A DNA stretch of 64,000 nt, taken from assembly GCF_003473485.1 (NCBI RefSeq), contig NC_053042.1:7215501-7279500 (forward strand), written 5' to 3'. The position numbers were made by a program, and so were the translations under genes. Of the stretch, positions 28,322 through 41,058 are shown one piece after another. This stretch comes from Medicago truncatula. Its lineage: Eukaryota > Streptophyta > Magnoliopsida > Fabales > Fabaceae. The notes beneath the pieces are model-generated. The model saw only the letters and a list, made by a program, of their open reading frames with translations. It was not told where the DNA came from and ran no database searches. Positions within the stretch are counted from its first letter, which is position 1. Each line of letters opens with the position of its first letter.

Positions 28322-30899
28322 GTTATTTGTGTTGGAATTGTAATTTGATTGTATGGTGTTTGTTAAAATGTTTCTATGAGTTTTTGTTTTGTATTTTGAA
28401 TGATTATTTATTTGATGTTGTTTTTGTTAGTAATTCATGTTTGGATTGTTGCGAGATTGGTATAATCACTGTGAGCCAATGTGATTTTGGATAACCAAAA
28501 CTACATTTTGGAGCTTCGGAACTCGTTGTGAATCCAAACATACACTTATATGAGAAACAAATATGGTTTTGGATTCCCTATTGTCTGCATTTACGCAATC
28601 ATGAATCTCGACTATTGAATTGGATGAAGTTATATTTTAAAGAAGATTTCTTAATGCTGTGTCTGTTTTTCATCCAATGGTTGAGATTTGTTGGCTGTTG
28701 TTGTAATGTGTGATTCTTTCAATTGTAAAGAAACATGGTTTTTGATATATTTCGAAAGGAACTTGCATGTTGTGTATGCTTTTTTAACAGGCAAATGTTA
28801 TTAAGCTAGTTGCCAAGTTAATTTCTAAGGATCAAACTCTGAACTTTGTGCTTAAAACTAATGAAGCGTCCATTAGTTTACTAATCGGGCTATTTAGTTG
28901 AGATGTGTGGTGTACGATTCTAAAATATTAGAAACTTTGTTGAACTTGGGTACCATTTGCTACTGCAAAGAAAGTACGGCCACAAAGCTTACCTTTGTTT
29001 TAATTTTATCAATTAAGAATTGAGGAGGGCAATGAGCACTATCTTTCTAATAATGACATCTCTAACACTCATTCTTTTCATTTATTGGATGAAACCAATC
29101 TCGGTATCATATTTTGAAAATGAATTCCACATAAAGTGATGAACCCATATGAGTTATACTTATACTCGAGTGTTAAAAAAAGAGTGTTTCTAACTTTTAT
29201 CTTAAGAATTAGACGATGCCTTAATTCTTGGAGCTAAACTAGTTAAGGGCGTGCAAAAGGAGTTATAGCTATTATGCTTGAACCCTTAACTATGGTTGTG
29301 ATCATCTATGAATGTGAGTGTGTACTGTGTGAATATGAGTATAAATTTTACAGTTGAAAAAGGTTCAACTCCAAATATCTTTACCACTAATTTTTGTTTC
29401 TTCAAAAAAATCTTTACCACTATTTTTTTCTCTTTTGAATTTGGCGGATAACAAGGAAGAAAACATCCATAGATTCATTGGGTTGTGAAAGTATTTGGAG
29501 ATCCAATCAAAATCTGACAAAAATTTCACTCTGGGTTGGAAAATATTGTGATTTTGCTGAAAGAAGGATGGATTAGGAGTCTAATCCACAAATCTCACGT
29601 GTCATCATACTGATATGGCAATAGCCGTGGAAATTTTATTGTTGTAGAGTACTTTTATTTTATGTTTTTGGAGAGTTTAGTCTATTTTGTTACATATAAT
29701 TTTAAAAAATTGAAACTAGAACATGATAGAGATCAAAATGGAATTTTAGCTTAATTATACTTGCTGTACTTCATATTTGATCTAAAACTTGTTTGGTAAT
29801 TTATTTTTTTCTTCTTGTTTATCATTAAACATTTGTCATTGACAACGTTAAATTCATCCAATGTGGAGATAAAACGAACATGTTTCACCTCTCTATATCT
29901 TCTTTCAAATCCACTTCTTCTCGCCTTCTCACACTATAACATGGCGATGACATCCTCTTCTCATCAGGGACGGATGCAGGTTAAAGTTTATGTAAGCTTG
30001 TGCCTGCACTAAGGTCATAATTTTTTTTTTTTTATAGTAGTAATAAATAATATATGCGCCTTCTCATACTGATATTTTCTTTTTAGAATTATTTTTGGTG
30101 AACTTAATCAAATGTTGACATGATACTTTGAGATGGAAGAACAACCCTCTAACTCATGTTTAACATCAACTTGAAAACGTATTAGATTATGAGCCTATTT
30201 GATGAACTCTAAATATCAATTTGAGAATTTTGTTGAGGAAACCAAATGATGAACCCAACGTCTATTTGATTATTACAAGTTTATTAATTCTCACTGGTGT
30301 TTCTTTTTTGAAAAAGCAAATTATTCCATCAAAATTAACATCATCGAACTTAAGATCTTAAAAGGAGCATACTCCAAGATCTTAAGTCATACATTATTTT
30401 TCATAGGTCTAGTGATAACTATAAGAAAATATTATCAAGCGAGTGCCACCTGCATTAGTTTTCTATAAATTGTCGATGCTGTATATTTTTTTTTATTAGT
30501 TGTATGTAACGTTGCGTAACAAAATTAAAAGACTAATAATGTTCACTACTATAAAAGATTGAAGACTCAAAGGAATAATAAAAAATAGATAAGAGATTAG
30601 AACAAATTTTGGATTAAAGATAAATGAAGAAAAGTATAATTAAACCTATATTTTTAAACTGCAGTAAAAATCGAATTTAGAATAAATAGCATGCTTATAT
30701 CTTCCGAAAGCAACAAGTACTTGTAGTCTAGTAATGTGGGAATACATTTTGTCACTCATTCGTTCAAACTACAGAAAATCTAAAATACATAGAAGCAACA
30801 TAAACCGAAAAAAGAAAAAGAGTGCTAGATATTATCAAACATTATTGAAGTTGGATTCTCCCAACTTTTATAAAACAAATACACATGATTGTTTGTGTT
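28322..30899. other. Intergenic region between L31 and SABATH copy A
   Basis: The L31 3' untranslated region probably ends within the first few hundred bases. The rest is AT-rich without a supported gene. Short open frames at 28528 and 29815 show no family features. Confidence 0.5.
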
Positions 30900-33800
30900 T
30901 CATTGTCGCTTGACAAGAGAAATGACCAAATTGATGCATTTGGTTCTAGTTTTGGACAAATGATCCTCCACATGTTTAGCATACCTTTGAAACAACTCAT
31001 CCATTATATGACTCCCAAAATGATATTCCAACATGGACTCAACCACAGCCCTTAAGGTCTTTGCAACTCGTTCTCCACTTGACATTGTATCACCACCACT
31101 TTGCAATTCTATCCCAGTATCCCAATCAATTTCATAAGCTTCATGAGAATCTACCATGAACGACCCTTCCTTTTCAATCTCCATTTTCAATTCTTCAAAA
31201 CAAGGTGTATAGTAAGGAGCGTTAAAAGAATCCACCTTTTCTTCTTCAACAAGACCCTATATATGTTGACCAAAGGAAAATAAATAAAATATAAATAATT
31301 TAAGGAAATTGCTAAGTGTTGCGAGAGAAATCCTCGCGAAATTTCCATGAAATGGTTTCAAACAGTATCTCACATAAAACACACATCCATTACCACCTTG
31401 TTTTTCGGACCAGCAACACAAAAATAATTTTACTCTACATACTGTCTCTCAAACTACACCAACTCATCCGTTTTTTCACGCAAGCAACACATTTTATTGA
31501 CTAAAAGTTATTTCGGGATTATTAATTTTAAGTCAAAAGTATACTTCTAAAAATTATGGAGAGGGGTTTTAGCCCTCTTTGTAATTTTTTTTTTATTTTT
31601 TTAAGGATTTTGTAGTAGCGTGTACGGTACGGTAGTAGAGAAGTAACCCTAATGTAAGTGGAAAACAATTGAAGTACCTCTAAAACCAAAGTCATAAGAG
31701 CCTGTGCTAAAAGTTCCCATTGATAGCAACAGTTGGGTGATGTTGGGTCCATGGATTCTCTGCCCATAAAAGAAAGGACCATTCGTCCCCCATGCACCAT
31801 TTCTTGAGAACGTGACTCAAGAAACTGTGAAAAATCATTTTTAAATTGTTGTGAATAAGCTTTTAGCACACAATTGGGACTGCTCTTTGATATGTATAGT
31901 TTTCCTTTGTTCAACCCTTTCCCTCTTTCATCCTCCAAACCACGTGGAACCTGCAAAAAGAATAACAAATAGATAATTTGCCAGGTGTCAATGATGTCAA
32001 ACCTAAATTCTCTCCTCAATAGTTGATTTGTACGTTTGTTTTATTTAGATTAGACTAGATTTAGATGTTAAAAATCACTAAAGTGTATAGTGAAAATATT
32101 AAGCAATGTTGTTAAAAGAAATTCATTATCATGATGTAGATGTATATATAATATATCCGGGTTCGAACCCGAATCACGACGTTCGATCTTGTAATTTTGG
32201 TATTTGTCGGTTGAGTTAGAGCTTCTAATATTTTTAATTTATTAATTTATTAATTAAGGGTTAATATTATTTCTTTACACATTCAGATCCGCTTTATTTT
32301 ACCAATTCTAGTTTTTTTATTTAAATAATTTATATATATCTTAGTATTTTTTTTTTAAGAAATATATTAGTATTTACTTTTTTTTTTTATAAAGGAAATA
32401 TCAGTATTTTCTAGTTACTAATGCTTCATGCTCTATCTAAATATAGAACTCATCGATTTTTATTTTTTTTTGACAAAAAGAACTCATCAATGTATCTAAC
32501 ATAAATTCATCAAAATGAATTTGTGAGGCATAGTTTTAATTTTAAATTGGTAATTTTTTTTATAATATTAAAAAATAAAAAAATAGTATATAATTAAAAT
32601 TTACTTAAAGTAGTAAGGACCATCTTTGGACCAAATCCAATTTTTTATTTTTTTTAGAATAGACAAAATGAATTATATTAAAGAACTAAAGAATTATAAG
32701 CACCACAAAGAGTGGAAGATAAGAAATCAAGAGTCAATACAAAGAGAAAATACAAACTGGTCACCAACAAAACACATCAATCAAAACACTAGTTAGAAAA
32801 CAAAAACATATGCATGCAAACACAAGAAAGGATTAATCCACCAGCAATGTAAATCAAAAGTTAAATTTTCGTTGTTAGCTTTTAACCACTAAAAAAATTA
32901 AAACTTTATATTATCAAATAAATGATTTAGAGAAGATTCTTATTTATATTTTTCATTAAATTACTTTTTACCAACATATGCTTCTAATTATTTTACATCT
33001 TTCTCTACAACAACCAACAATAAATATTATAATATTGTAAAAATAACAATAAACAATATAATGGAAATATTAATTATTTCTCTTCTATATATGAAGGATA
33101 AATTTTAGTATTATTATTAACTTTCTTAGTTCTCATAATTTACTTAATGATGAGATCTTAATAAGATCATCTTATATTTAAAAACGATATATAATGTTAA
33201 GACATGCCTAAAGTTTGATGACAAGAAATACAAGTACGTCCTTCTCAAAAAATAAAATAATGTTTCATGGACACCCTTTATTTCTCCATACATATATTGT
33301 ACCATCTTATGTGAGAGACATAAACAGTGAGTTTTTTGTGTGTCGAGACCACATAGACACTTGTCACAATTGTATGTGGGTGTACAAATGGTACATGTCA
33401 CCTAAGGTGGTCTATGTATCACTACCCAAATAAAAAGTACTAGTACTTTAAACGTTATAAAATTCAAATCACTGATGATTTTTTTTTGAACAATCAAAAA
33501 TGGAATTATATTAACAACAAGAGTCTCATTAGCACAAGGCGTGCCTCAAAGACTCGTCAAGAAACACCAAAAAGTAGAAGTCAGTACAACAACGAAACCA
33601 ACTCAGCCAATACCCAAACATTGTAAAGGGCTTGACCACCAACTATTAGTGCCAAATATAAAAGAGACTTTTCTAGCTTTCAACCAACCTAAAGACAGAT
33701 ATTTTACTTTGTCAAGCAACCTGGGCAAAGGAGTAACATAATTATTAAATGATAAAATTATTTGATTAGACTATTTTGTAAACATATTAATAAAAAGTAT

Positions 33801-35023
33801 AAATATTATTTTGGTCTCTATCAATATATTATTTTTGTTTTTAATCTTTCTAAATAAATCTTTGATTCTTTATATATTAAAATGGACAAAAGTTCAAAAT
33901 TTTGTTGAGTTTTAATCCTTGCAAATATAATACTCATTACTTTTAATCCACGTTATATTTTTGTTAAAGTATTCGGAAGTGTGTGTTTAAGTTACATAAT
34001 CAAGCAAGCCCTAAATGTCTTATAAATTCAACCAGATCAATCAATCAGTGTTAGTTGAGAAGATAAAATAAAAATGGTATTATGTAAGAACAAACTTACA
34101 TGTCTCTCATTGCAAGAACTATTTTTTAACATGATGCATGTAAGAACAAAATATACTAATTAAGTGTTTGGAGAACAAACTAACCTGAGAAAGCCAATGG
34201 AGGCTTGAAGAAGAGTGCACAAAATGAAGGGACTTAGTTGGGAAGAGTCTACCATAAAAAGTGCCCGGTACAGCAGAAACAAAACAATTAGAACCATTGT
34301 GATTATCATGATTATTGTATCCCATGTCTTGCCTTAGTTTTTTGTGAAAAGATGGCAAAGAAGCAAAAATGTTGTTGAAGTCATTGGTGAAAAGGTCATT
34401 CATATACAACATTAGTTCCTTTGGTGCTGTTTGATTCATCATGCTTGAGGTTTCATTTATAGCTTCAACTATTTCTGAAATTACACTTAAGGCATTAGGT
34501 CCGGATGAGCAACCTAAGTCAGCAATTCCCATCTTCATTATTGGCCATCGTTTTGTTGAGCATAGAATTTCCACAATAGCTTTCTTTGTTGCTTGATTTG
34601 TCAATAATATTATCTTCCTCTGCAAATTTCATTTACACAAATTAAAACATACATTGCCAATTAATGTTTTTAATTTACATCTCAATTCGAAATGTTTTCA
34701 ATTTACGTGTCATTGACACATGTTATTTTATTTAATTGTATTGTAAAATGTTACAAACAATTTTTGGTCTTTATCATTTGATTCTTAGGAATTAAGAGCC
34801 ATGATAATCTAGAGTTTGGAGAATAACTACTTTTGTTAGAATTTGAACTCGTGTTTTCTCTGAAGATTTGTCTAAGTTTATTAAACCAGTTGAACCCTAC
34901 TACGTACCTACTATAAATTTTTTGAATCTTAAGCAAATACGTGTGTACCTGGAGGAAAGAGTTCATGGCATAGCTAGTTTCGTCAACTCCTTTGTTCATG
35001 TGAAGTGTTTCCACAGTTTCCAT
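30900..35023 (-). CDS. SABATH carboxyl methyltransferase, copy A, 379 aa
   Basis: Four minus-strand exons: 35023-34949, 34619-34185, 31950-31678 and 31256-30900, all in phase 0, giving 380 codons with stop. SABATH enzymes transfer methyl from S-adenosylmethionine to carboxyl groups of salicylate, benzoate or jasmonate. Seen here are [12 protein letters not shown], carboxylate-binding Gln25 as the last codon of exon 1, the SAM motif [23 protein letters not shown], His166-Trp167 in [10 protein letters not shown], and [16 protein letters not shown] and EGSF motifs toward the end. His before Trp resembles jasmonate/benzoate methyltransferases rather than Met-type salicylate methyltransferases, so the substrate is uncertain. 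The coding frame is intact. Exon 3 is nearly identical to copy B (see findings). Intron 2 is 2.2 kb with SINE and LINE relics. The upstream region is broken by inserted DNA. Confidence 0.9.
31567..31943. repeat. Near-identical tract shared with copy B (A side)
   Basis: This covers most of exon 3 and adjacent intron 3 of copy A. By eye it matches 44449-44826 at every base except one T in a T run. Sequence on both sides differs. Confidence 0.85.
32155..32230 (-). mobile_element. Partial SINE, family 2, in SABATH A intron 2
   Basis: On the minus strand the A-box-like CTCTAACTCAACCGAC, the GGGTTCGAACCC B box, and 'cgaacgtcgtgattc' match the 5' half of the SINE at 59659-59802. The 3' half is absent. 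Confidence 0.5.
33480..33740 (-). mobile_element. Possible LINE 3' end relic
   Basis: It starts with a T run followed by 'gaacaatcaaaaatggaat', resembling the antisense 3' end of a non-LTR element. A similar start, 'tagacaaaatgaattatatt', occurs at about 32660. No reverse transcriptase motif is left, so the call is tentative. Confidence 0.3.
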
Positions 35024-35134
35024 TTTCTTTTCTTTACAGATAAGAAGGTGATGAATGTGCTTTTCAATTAGGTAAACTTCTTAAGCAATAAATACGTGTG
35101 TATCTGAGTAGGTAGACTTCTTTCTCCTACTCTT

Positions 35135-35270
35135 TTGAATGCTAGTTGGTCTAGCTTCGCTCCTCAAAAGGTTCAAGAAATCTCTTGGCAATTAATCTGT
35201 GGGAAGCTTTCAATTCGAGGAAATTTAAATAGAAAGGGGAGTATTGTTGGAGGGAGGGAGTCTCGATTGT
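35135..35270 (+). pseudogene. LINE-like zinc-binding (zf-RVT) fragment
   Basis: The translation includes WSSFAPQKVQEISWQLICGK and LSIRGNLNRKGSIVGG. The W-x(4)-PxKV...W(x)L...K(L)...NL(x)RKG pattern is that of the zinc-binding domain at the end of plant non-LTR reverse transcriptases. It is a short fragment in the DNA separating SABATH copy A from its ancestral promoter. Confidence 0.5.
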
Positions 35271-35684
35271 GTGTGGTCAGGGCCGTTCCGATAAAATTGG
35301 AGGTCAAGTTCAAATATTAAAAATGGACCCTCCATGAAAAAATAAGATTTTTTAAGCAATATAGTAATCATCTATTTAAGTTGTAAATAATAAATAGTCA
35401 TTCTTATAAGTTTGTATGGAAGGAACTAACTAACAACTAGTTGTTTTACTATTAAAAATTCAGTTTATAATTAAAAGAAACGCCAAAAACTTAAAAAGAA
35501 TCATCATTTTGTTTAGTGCAAAATGGACCTTGAGTATATTGGTTGTTGTTGCTTAAAAAAAGTGACTTTGCTATCTAAATAGTGACAAACTAGTACTAAT
35601 ATCGGAAAAAATAGTAGCAAATTAATACTGGCATGCATGACTAAACATAAAACAATAGAAAAAAAAATATTAATTAGTTAATAG

Positions 35685-35820
35685 TTTTTTTTTTGTCAAG
35701 TAGCCTAGTGACTAGAGCTCACACAATTTAATTGTGGAGAAGTGGGGTGTCCGGGGTTCGAACTCCGGCCCCTGCATATAATATGCAATATTCCTACCAA
35801 CTGAGCTAACCTCACGGGGA
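35685..35820 (-). mobile_element. tRNA-derived SINE, family 1
   Basis: It closely matches the copy at 21297-21436 on the same strand: GTTAGCTCAGTTGGTAGG on the minus strand, 'gggttcgaac'-type B box (one change, aactccgg) and a poly-A tail. No clear target duplication was found. It is part of the insertion cluster upstream of SABATH copy A. Confidence 0.8.
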
Positions 35821-36688
35821 TATAGATTTAACTTGTGTTGTTAATGGAAACAGATGAAAAAAATCAAGGTATATAGTAGTTTTCTATATTCATAGATAAC
35901 TCTGAAATTCATATTCAATTGTAATAGCCTAGTAGTTATATATGTAATTGCGACTTTTATATATTTGATTCAAATTCACACAAAATATTTGGGATTGAAC
36001 CAAGTGCATTCCATTTTACCACTAAACCATTACAACATGTCTATTGTTTTTTTATATATTTTAATTATTATATATACCTAACACTTTTGGGTACTACATT
36101 AAAATAAAAAATTGAGGCTCCTAAGACCGCGAGGCCCGGCGCCATAGCTCACCTTGGGCGTGCTAAGGGTAGGGCCTGTGTAGGGTCCCCATAGGTGGCG
36201 GAAGTGAAAGACCATTTTTTTTTTGTACGTGTCGCTTTGTCGAAAGAGTTTGGTATTTGATTCTTAATAAGTGGATAGGAACAAAAAAACAATTTGAAAC
36301 ATCGAAAAAGGTTAACTCTAATTTGATATACAACAATTTGAAAGATTTGGTAACATGGTGAAACAAAATTATTTTCTCTTCAAATTCCCCATATATAGAA
36401 GGGGGTTGTAGATTCGATTAAAACCACTTCTTGGAGGTGATTCCTTGCTAGAGAAAAAAAAAAGACCTTGTATATATTTTGAATGGTTTTTCAACCCTCT
36501 TCTTTGTCTAAACTCCTAGTTTATGAGGTTATTTTTAGTGGTTAAAGTATCTCTTATACTTTTTCCGACTTGTGGGTTATGTATTCTTTATATTGCTATA
36601 TGGTATTCAATAAATTTTGTTATTAAAAAAATAATCTGCTATAGGTAGAAGGAACCCTTACAAAAAAAAGCGTGTACTTGAGTTGTTA

Positions 36689-36848
36689 CACTACTAGAAA
36701 AAGCAAAATTAGCAAGGGAAATTAGTGACGGAAAAAAGAAAATTCCTCACATATTTCATGGTCACAAAATTTAGTGACGGAATTAGAGAGGGATTTCACG
36801 TTTTCCCTTACAAAATTTCCCTCACTAATATTTATTTTTTTAGTAGTG
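36689..36848. mobile_element. CACTA-type MITE, 160 bp
   Basis: It begins CACTACTAGAAAAAGC and ends with an inverted AGTAGTG (AAAAA...TAGTAGTG), flanked by TTA on both sides (36686-36688 and 36849-36851). The CACTA end and 3-bp duplication identify an En/Spm-type element. The interior carries inverted 'agtgacgga'/'aaatttccctcac' phrases. Confidence 0.8.
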
Positions 36849-36849
36849 T

Positions 36850-36990
36850 TAGATGGAAAAGTTGTGTGTATAAATAGAGCAATATTAATAGCCAGACCAA
36901 TAATATGAACCATATATAGAGGAGAGGAGGTACAGTATTAATCAGTCCATTCATGCATGCAAGGAATTGGTCCCTTGATAGCTACGTATA
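36850..36990 (-). promoter_or_regulatory. Displaced ancestral promoter of SABATH copy A
   Basis: This matches 48497-48632, the sequence immediately upstream of SABATH copy B, including 'gtataaatagagcaat', 'accaataat', 'catatatagaggagagga' and 'gatagctacgtat'. In copy A it sits about 1.8 kb from the ATG, beyond a LINE fragment, a SINE and a CACTA MITE. It may no longer drive copy A. Confidence 0.65.
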
Positions 36991-37769
36991 GAACCGAGAC
37001 TTGATGAGTTTTGAGAAAAATAACTGGTGGTGTTGTTTGTTGTGATATTTCAGACTTTTTTGTTGTTGTGTAGTGATATGTGTTTCGTTATTTTGATTGG
37101 TTGTTCATGTTGCCCTACTACTGTTGTTACAATTTCAAGAATTTGCACTTTATTTTATTTTAAAAATTTGCAACTGTAAATTCTTTATGCTCACTTTGAC
37201 ACCCAAATTTTTTTGTTAAAACTTCGCCACAGTTTCTAGAAAATAATTCTAATGATATAATTATGAGGGGACAACAATATTTTAGTTTTCTTGAAATACT
37301 CAAAATCTCAAGTGGGACTTGATTACATTTGACACATTTCTGGAGAATAATCTTCACCTAATTAGTTTATCAAGTTTTTATCTAAAATCCAAAAGAAATT
37401 ATGGAGGTAAACAATATATTTGATATTTTTATTAGCGCATCAATTGAATTCAACTAGATATATGCGGCCAGAGGGTGATGCAACGATATAGATGGATTTG
37501 AAAAACAACACAGCTCCTTCGTCTCGCTGGGGAAGGGTTGCAAACACTCTAACGATCAATTAAAAACGCTCTGAATCTGTGAAGTTTTAAGGATAGAAAA
37601 GTGCATACGTAGATGGATGCTATGAGTTAGCCTTTATAGTAGTGAATGAGGGTTTATTGGTCCTCCAAACCCTTGTTTGGCAAATTGTCTTAGAGGACAC
37701 CTATGTGGAGATTGACGCAAGTTAGCCTTGGATCCAAAATGGACGGTCTAAATTGCTTTGAGCGCCAAC

Positions 37770-37890
37770 AATTCTATGTATTTAGGGCTAGTCTATGTGA
37801 TAGTCCAGAGTTCGAATCCCGATACCTCCACTTATGTGTGGGAGTTTACAATGGCTTAGCCATTTCGTCTATCTACAAAAAAAATAAAAA
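37770..37890 (+). mobile_element. Partial SINE, family 2
   Basis: B box GAGTTCGAATCCC, then 'gatacctccactt', 'gtgggagttta', 'tggcttagccat' and 'tctatct' plus an A-rich tail match the SINE at 59659-59802 read in reverse. The 5' part is decayed. Confidence 0.6.
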
Positions 37891-37999
37891 TAGCAACGTT
37901 TATGAAATGAATTTTATAATTAACGGTTTATTATTGGTGAACTTGTACCCAGGTAGGTTGGGTGGATAACCCTCAATGACATGTGATATCTTTTAATTT

Positions 38000-38125
38000 T
38001 TTTTTTTTTAAGTAGTCTAACTACTATAATTAACTTTTTAAGGTCAAAAAATAGGATGTTTGAGTTCGAACCTCAACCCTTACATATAATAATGCATTGC
38101 CCTGCTAACTGAATTATGATAGACA
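38000..38125 (-). mobile_element. Decayed SINE, family 1-like
   Basis: It keeps 'aagtagtctaactac', a B-box-like GAGTTCGAACCTC and 'catataataatgcattgccctgctaactga', in the same order as the minus-strand family 1 SINEs, but with many changes. Confidence 0.4.
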
Positions 38126-38931
38126 TGACATGTCATATTTTTATTTGAATTCATTTTAAAATAAATTTAAATGTTAAACAAATTTTGATTAGAGGGTACC
38201 AGTATCCAACCAAACTCTAAAGTATTTAAGAATTTACCTTATTATTATTATTAACTAAGTGAGGGTGTTTGTCAAAAAAAAAAACTTAGTGAGGGTGTTT
38301 GTAAAATAATGTTTCTAAGACGCTAAAAATGTTTTTTTTTTTCTTTCGGAGGAAACTAGATAAGGTAATTTAAGGATTCTTTTTGAAGAAATGAAGATGA
38401 AATGGTAATTTAAGGATTCTTAGGCAGTTATATACACTATTTTTGTCTCTTGCTAAGAGTTATCCTGAGATCGTAATAATATGTCATGTGTTCACCATAA
38501 CATAATGAACTAACTTTGGTATTTGGTAAGACATTTTTTTTTATATCAAATTTACCCTTAGCAAATTAGTTTTTTTTTTTTTTTTCCCTAAAAAAAATTG
38601 TTATTTTTAAAATTTAAATTTGAATCTACACCATAACTTAAAGAACTAAAAAACTAACTACAACTTTTGGTTAATATTTTTATAACTGAAGTTGATCAAA
38701 TAACTGAAAAGGAAAGACATCAGATTTTGAAAAAGATCCAAGTAAGTATTTTTCTTAAAGTGAATCCCAACAAATTCCATTATAGTTACTTCAGTCTAAC
38801 TTTGATTAAGGTATGTCATTAATTTAAATATTCTAACAACAAATTCAACTATATTGTGATTAAGTTTATCTGCGAACTTGTTCTATGGATGAAAAGAATT
38901 GCTGTTTGCAACATGCTAATTTATACCTTCA

Positions 38932-39270
38932 GGGTGTGTTTGGTTTGCAAAACAGTAAGTACTGGACAGAACAGTACAAGATAGAACAGTACAACACAAG
39001 ACAGAACAATACAGGACAAATTTTTTATGGCATTGAGTAATTTTTTGTTTTATACGATTTTTGAGAGACAAAATACTATATTGGTATTTTAGACAACTTG
39101 TACGTAGGACAAAAAGTTGTGTTGTGGTTTGGTAAGGGACAAAAATATGAGTTTTTGTCCTGTCCCTTGCCTCCAGTTTGTCCTGTACCTGAAACAGTTT
39201 TACATATCAAACACTGGACAACTAAAGTTATTCTGTCCTGTCTTTCAAATTTTAGCAAATCAAACGCAAC
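38932..39270. mobile_element. PIF-like MITE, full copy
   Basis: Ends are GGGTGTGTTTGGTTTGC and, inverted, GTTGCGTTTGATTTGC. The interior repeats 'acagaacagtacaa' and 'gttgtgttgtggttt'. Two damaged copies lie at 1797-2123 and 2181-2359. A target duplication was not resolved. Confidence 0.6.
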
Positions 39271-39456
39271 TTTAAAGTCGTGAATCATGTCTTGAGCATA
39301 ATTGTGGAAATGTTTGTTCTTCTAATTTTCCTATTTAATTAATGTTTATGTGAATTGATTATGGTGCATATATATTAAACCAATTATTTCTTCTGAAATG
39401 TTCTTATTCTATAAACCCTATATGTATAAAAGGTCTCGTGTTATTTAAAATTTATA

Positions 39457-41049
39457 GGCTTAAATATGTAAATTGTTCTTGTAAGTTCGCGTGTTTTTGG
39501 TTTTCGTCTCTGTATCTTTTTTTGTTCTAAAGCAGACCCTGTAAATTATAAGCCTTATGCTTTTGGTCCCTACGGTCATCATATGTTACAAAAATGCTTA
39601 TTGTCTAACGGCAGCTGACGTGGCGACGTGGCAAGCAAGGCTTATTTGTCGTTCCAGATGTCAAATTGCAAGGTTACAGGGACGAAATCCAAAAACACAA
39701 ATTTACAGAGGGACGAAATTCAAAAACAGGAATAACAAAATTTTAAATTAAAAACCTTGTGTTTCTTTCTTCATATTCTTCCTTCCTCTTCTTCATCATC
39801 TTCAACCACACCTTCATCAACATTCATCAATCTTCATTAAACTCATAAAACATAAATTATACATTAAAACTCTTTAATCAAAATCTTATTTTCTATTTCC
39901 ATCAAAATCTTCTCCTTCACCAGATTCAATGTATTCCCAATTCTTAATTTAAATCATACTCAAACCCTAAAATCTCCACATCTACACCCAAATTGCATCT
40001 CTTTTCTTTAGATATACTATATAGTATAATGAACATTTTATGGATCCTTGTTTTGGTTCTTTTTCTATTTCCTTCTATCCATTCATAATCACCGAAAATT
40101 AATTGTACTCATAAATCTTCAAACAACAACAACAACACATAACTTGAATTAAATTATGCATAAACCTTCAAAATTTTACATTAAACCACACAACAACAAC
40201 AACCCATTAAACCACACACCAATTGCATTTTTTTCTTTCGAGCAACACATTTTTTCTAGCAAATTTAAGAGGCCCAGTTTTCCAAAAGATGCTAATTTGA
40301 AACATTGCAACGTTCTTTCAACCATAAAAAATTCTATCATATTCGTAGGGTTTATTTGATCTAGGCTTATGTTCTAGTCCACATTGACGAAATTAAAATT
40401 CGAATTAGAAGAAGAAGATTTGGGTTTTGGGTTTCTTCTCAACATCCTTCATATATATTTTTCTTCATTGAAGTTTTTTTTCCTTCCTTTGTTTAATTAT
40501 GTTGTGTCCCGAACATGAAATTGAAAGAAGGAGGAGAATTGAGAATTAAGAAAGAATATGTTTAAAACAAAGAGTTTAAAAGAAGAGTTTAATAAGAGGA
40601 AATGGAAAATGAGATTTTGATTAAAGAATTTGAATGTTTAATTTATGTTTTCTGGGTTTGATGAAGATTGATAAATGTTGATGAAGGTGAGATTGAAGAT
40701 GATGAAGATAGGAAGGAAGAAGATGAAGAAAGGAAATCAAAGTTTTTAATTTAAAGTTTTGCTAAGTTGTGTTTTTGAATTTCATCCCTCTGTAAGTTTT
40801 CGTTTTTGGATTTAGTCCCTATAACCTTGCCACTGGACATCTGGAATGACACATAAGTCTCACTTGCCACGTCACACATCGCCATGTCAGCTGCCGTCAG
40901 ACACATAAGTGTTTTTGTAACAGATGCTGACGGAAGGGACCAAAAGCAAAATGTTTATAACTTACAGGGTCTGTTTTAGAATAAAAAAAGATACAGGGAC
41001 GAAAACAAAAAACATGCAAACTTACAAGGACGATTTGCATATTTAAGCC
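39457..41049. mobile_element. Mutator-like foldback element, 1.6 kb
   Basis: Ends are GGCTTAAATATGTAAATTGT and, inverted, GGCTTAAATATGCAAATCGT. Perfect 9-bp repeats aaatttata flank them (39448-39456 and 41050-41058). Long arms share 'cagctgacgtggcga'-type, 'ggacgaaa' and 'cttcttcatcatcttca'-type sequence in inverted orientation. No transposase is visible; the central open frames are low-complexity. Confidence 0.85.
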
Positions 41050-41058
41050 AAATTTATA

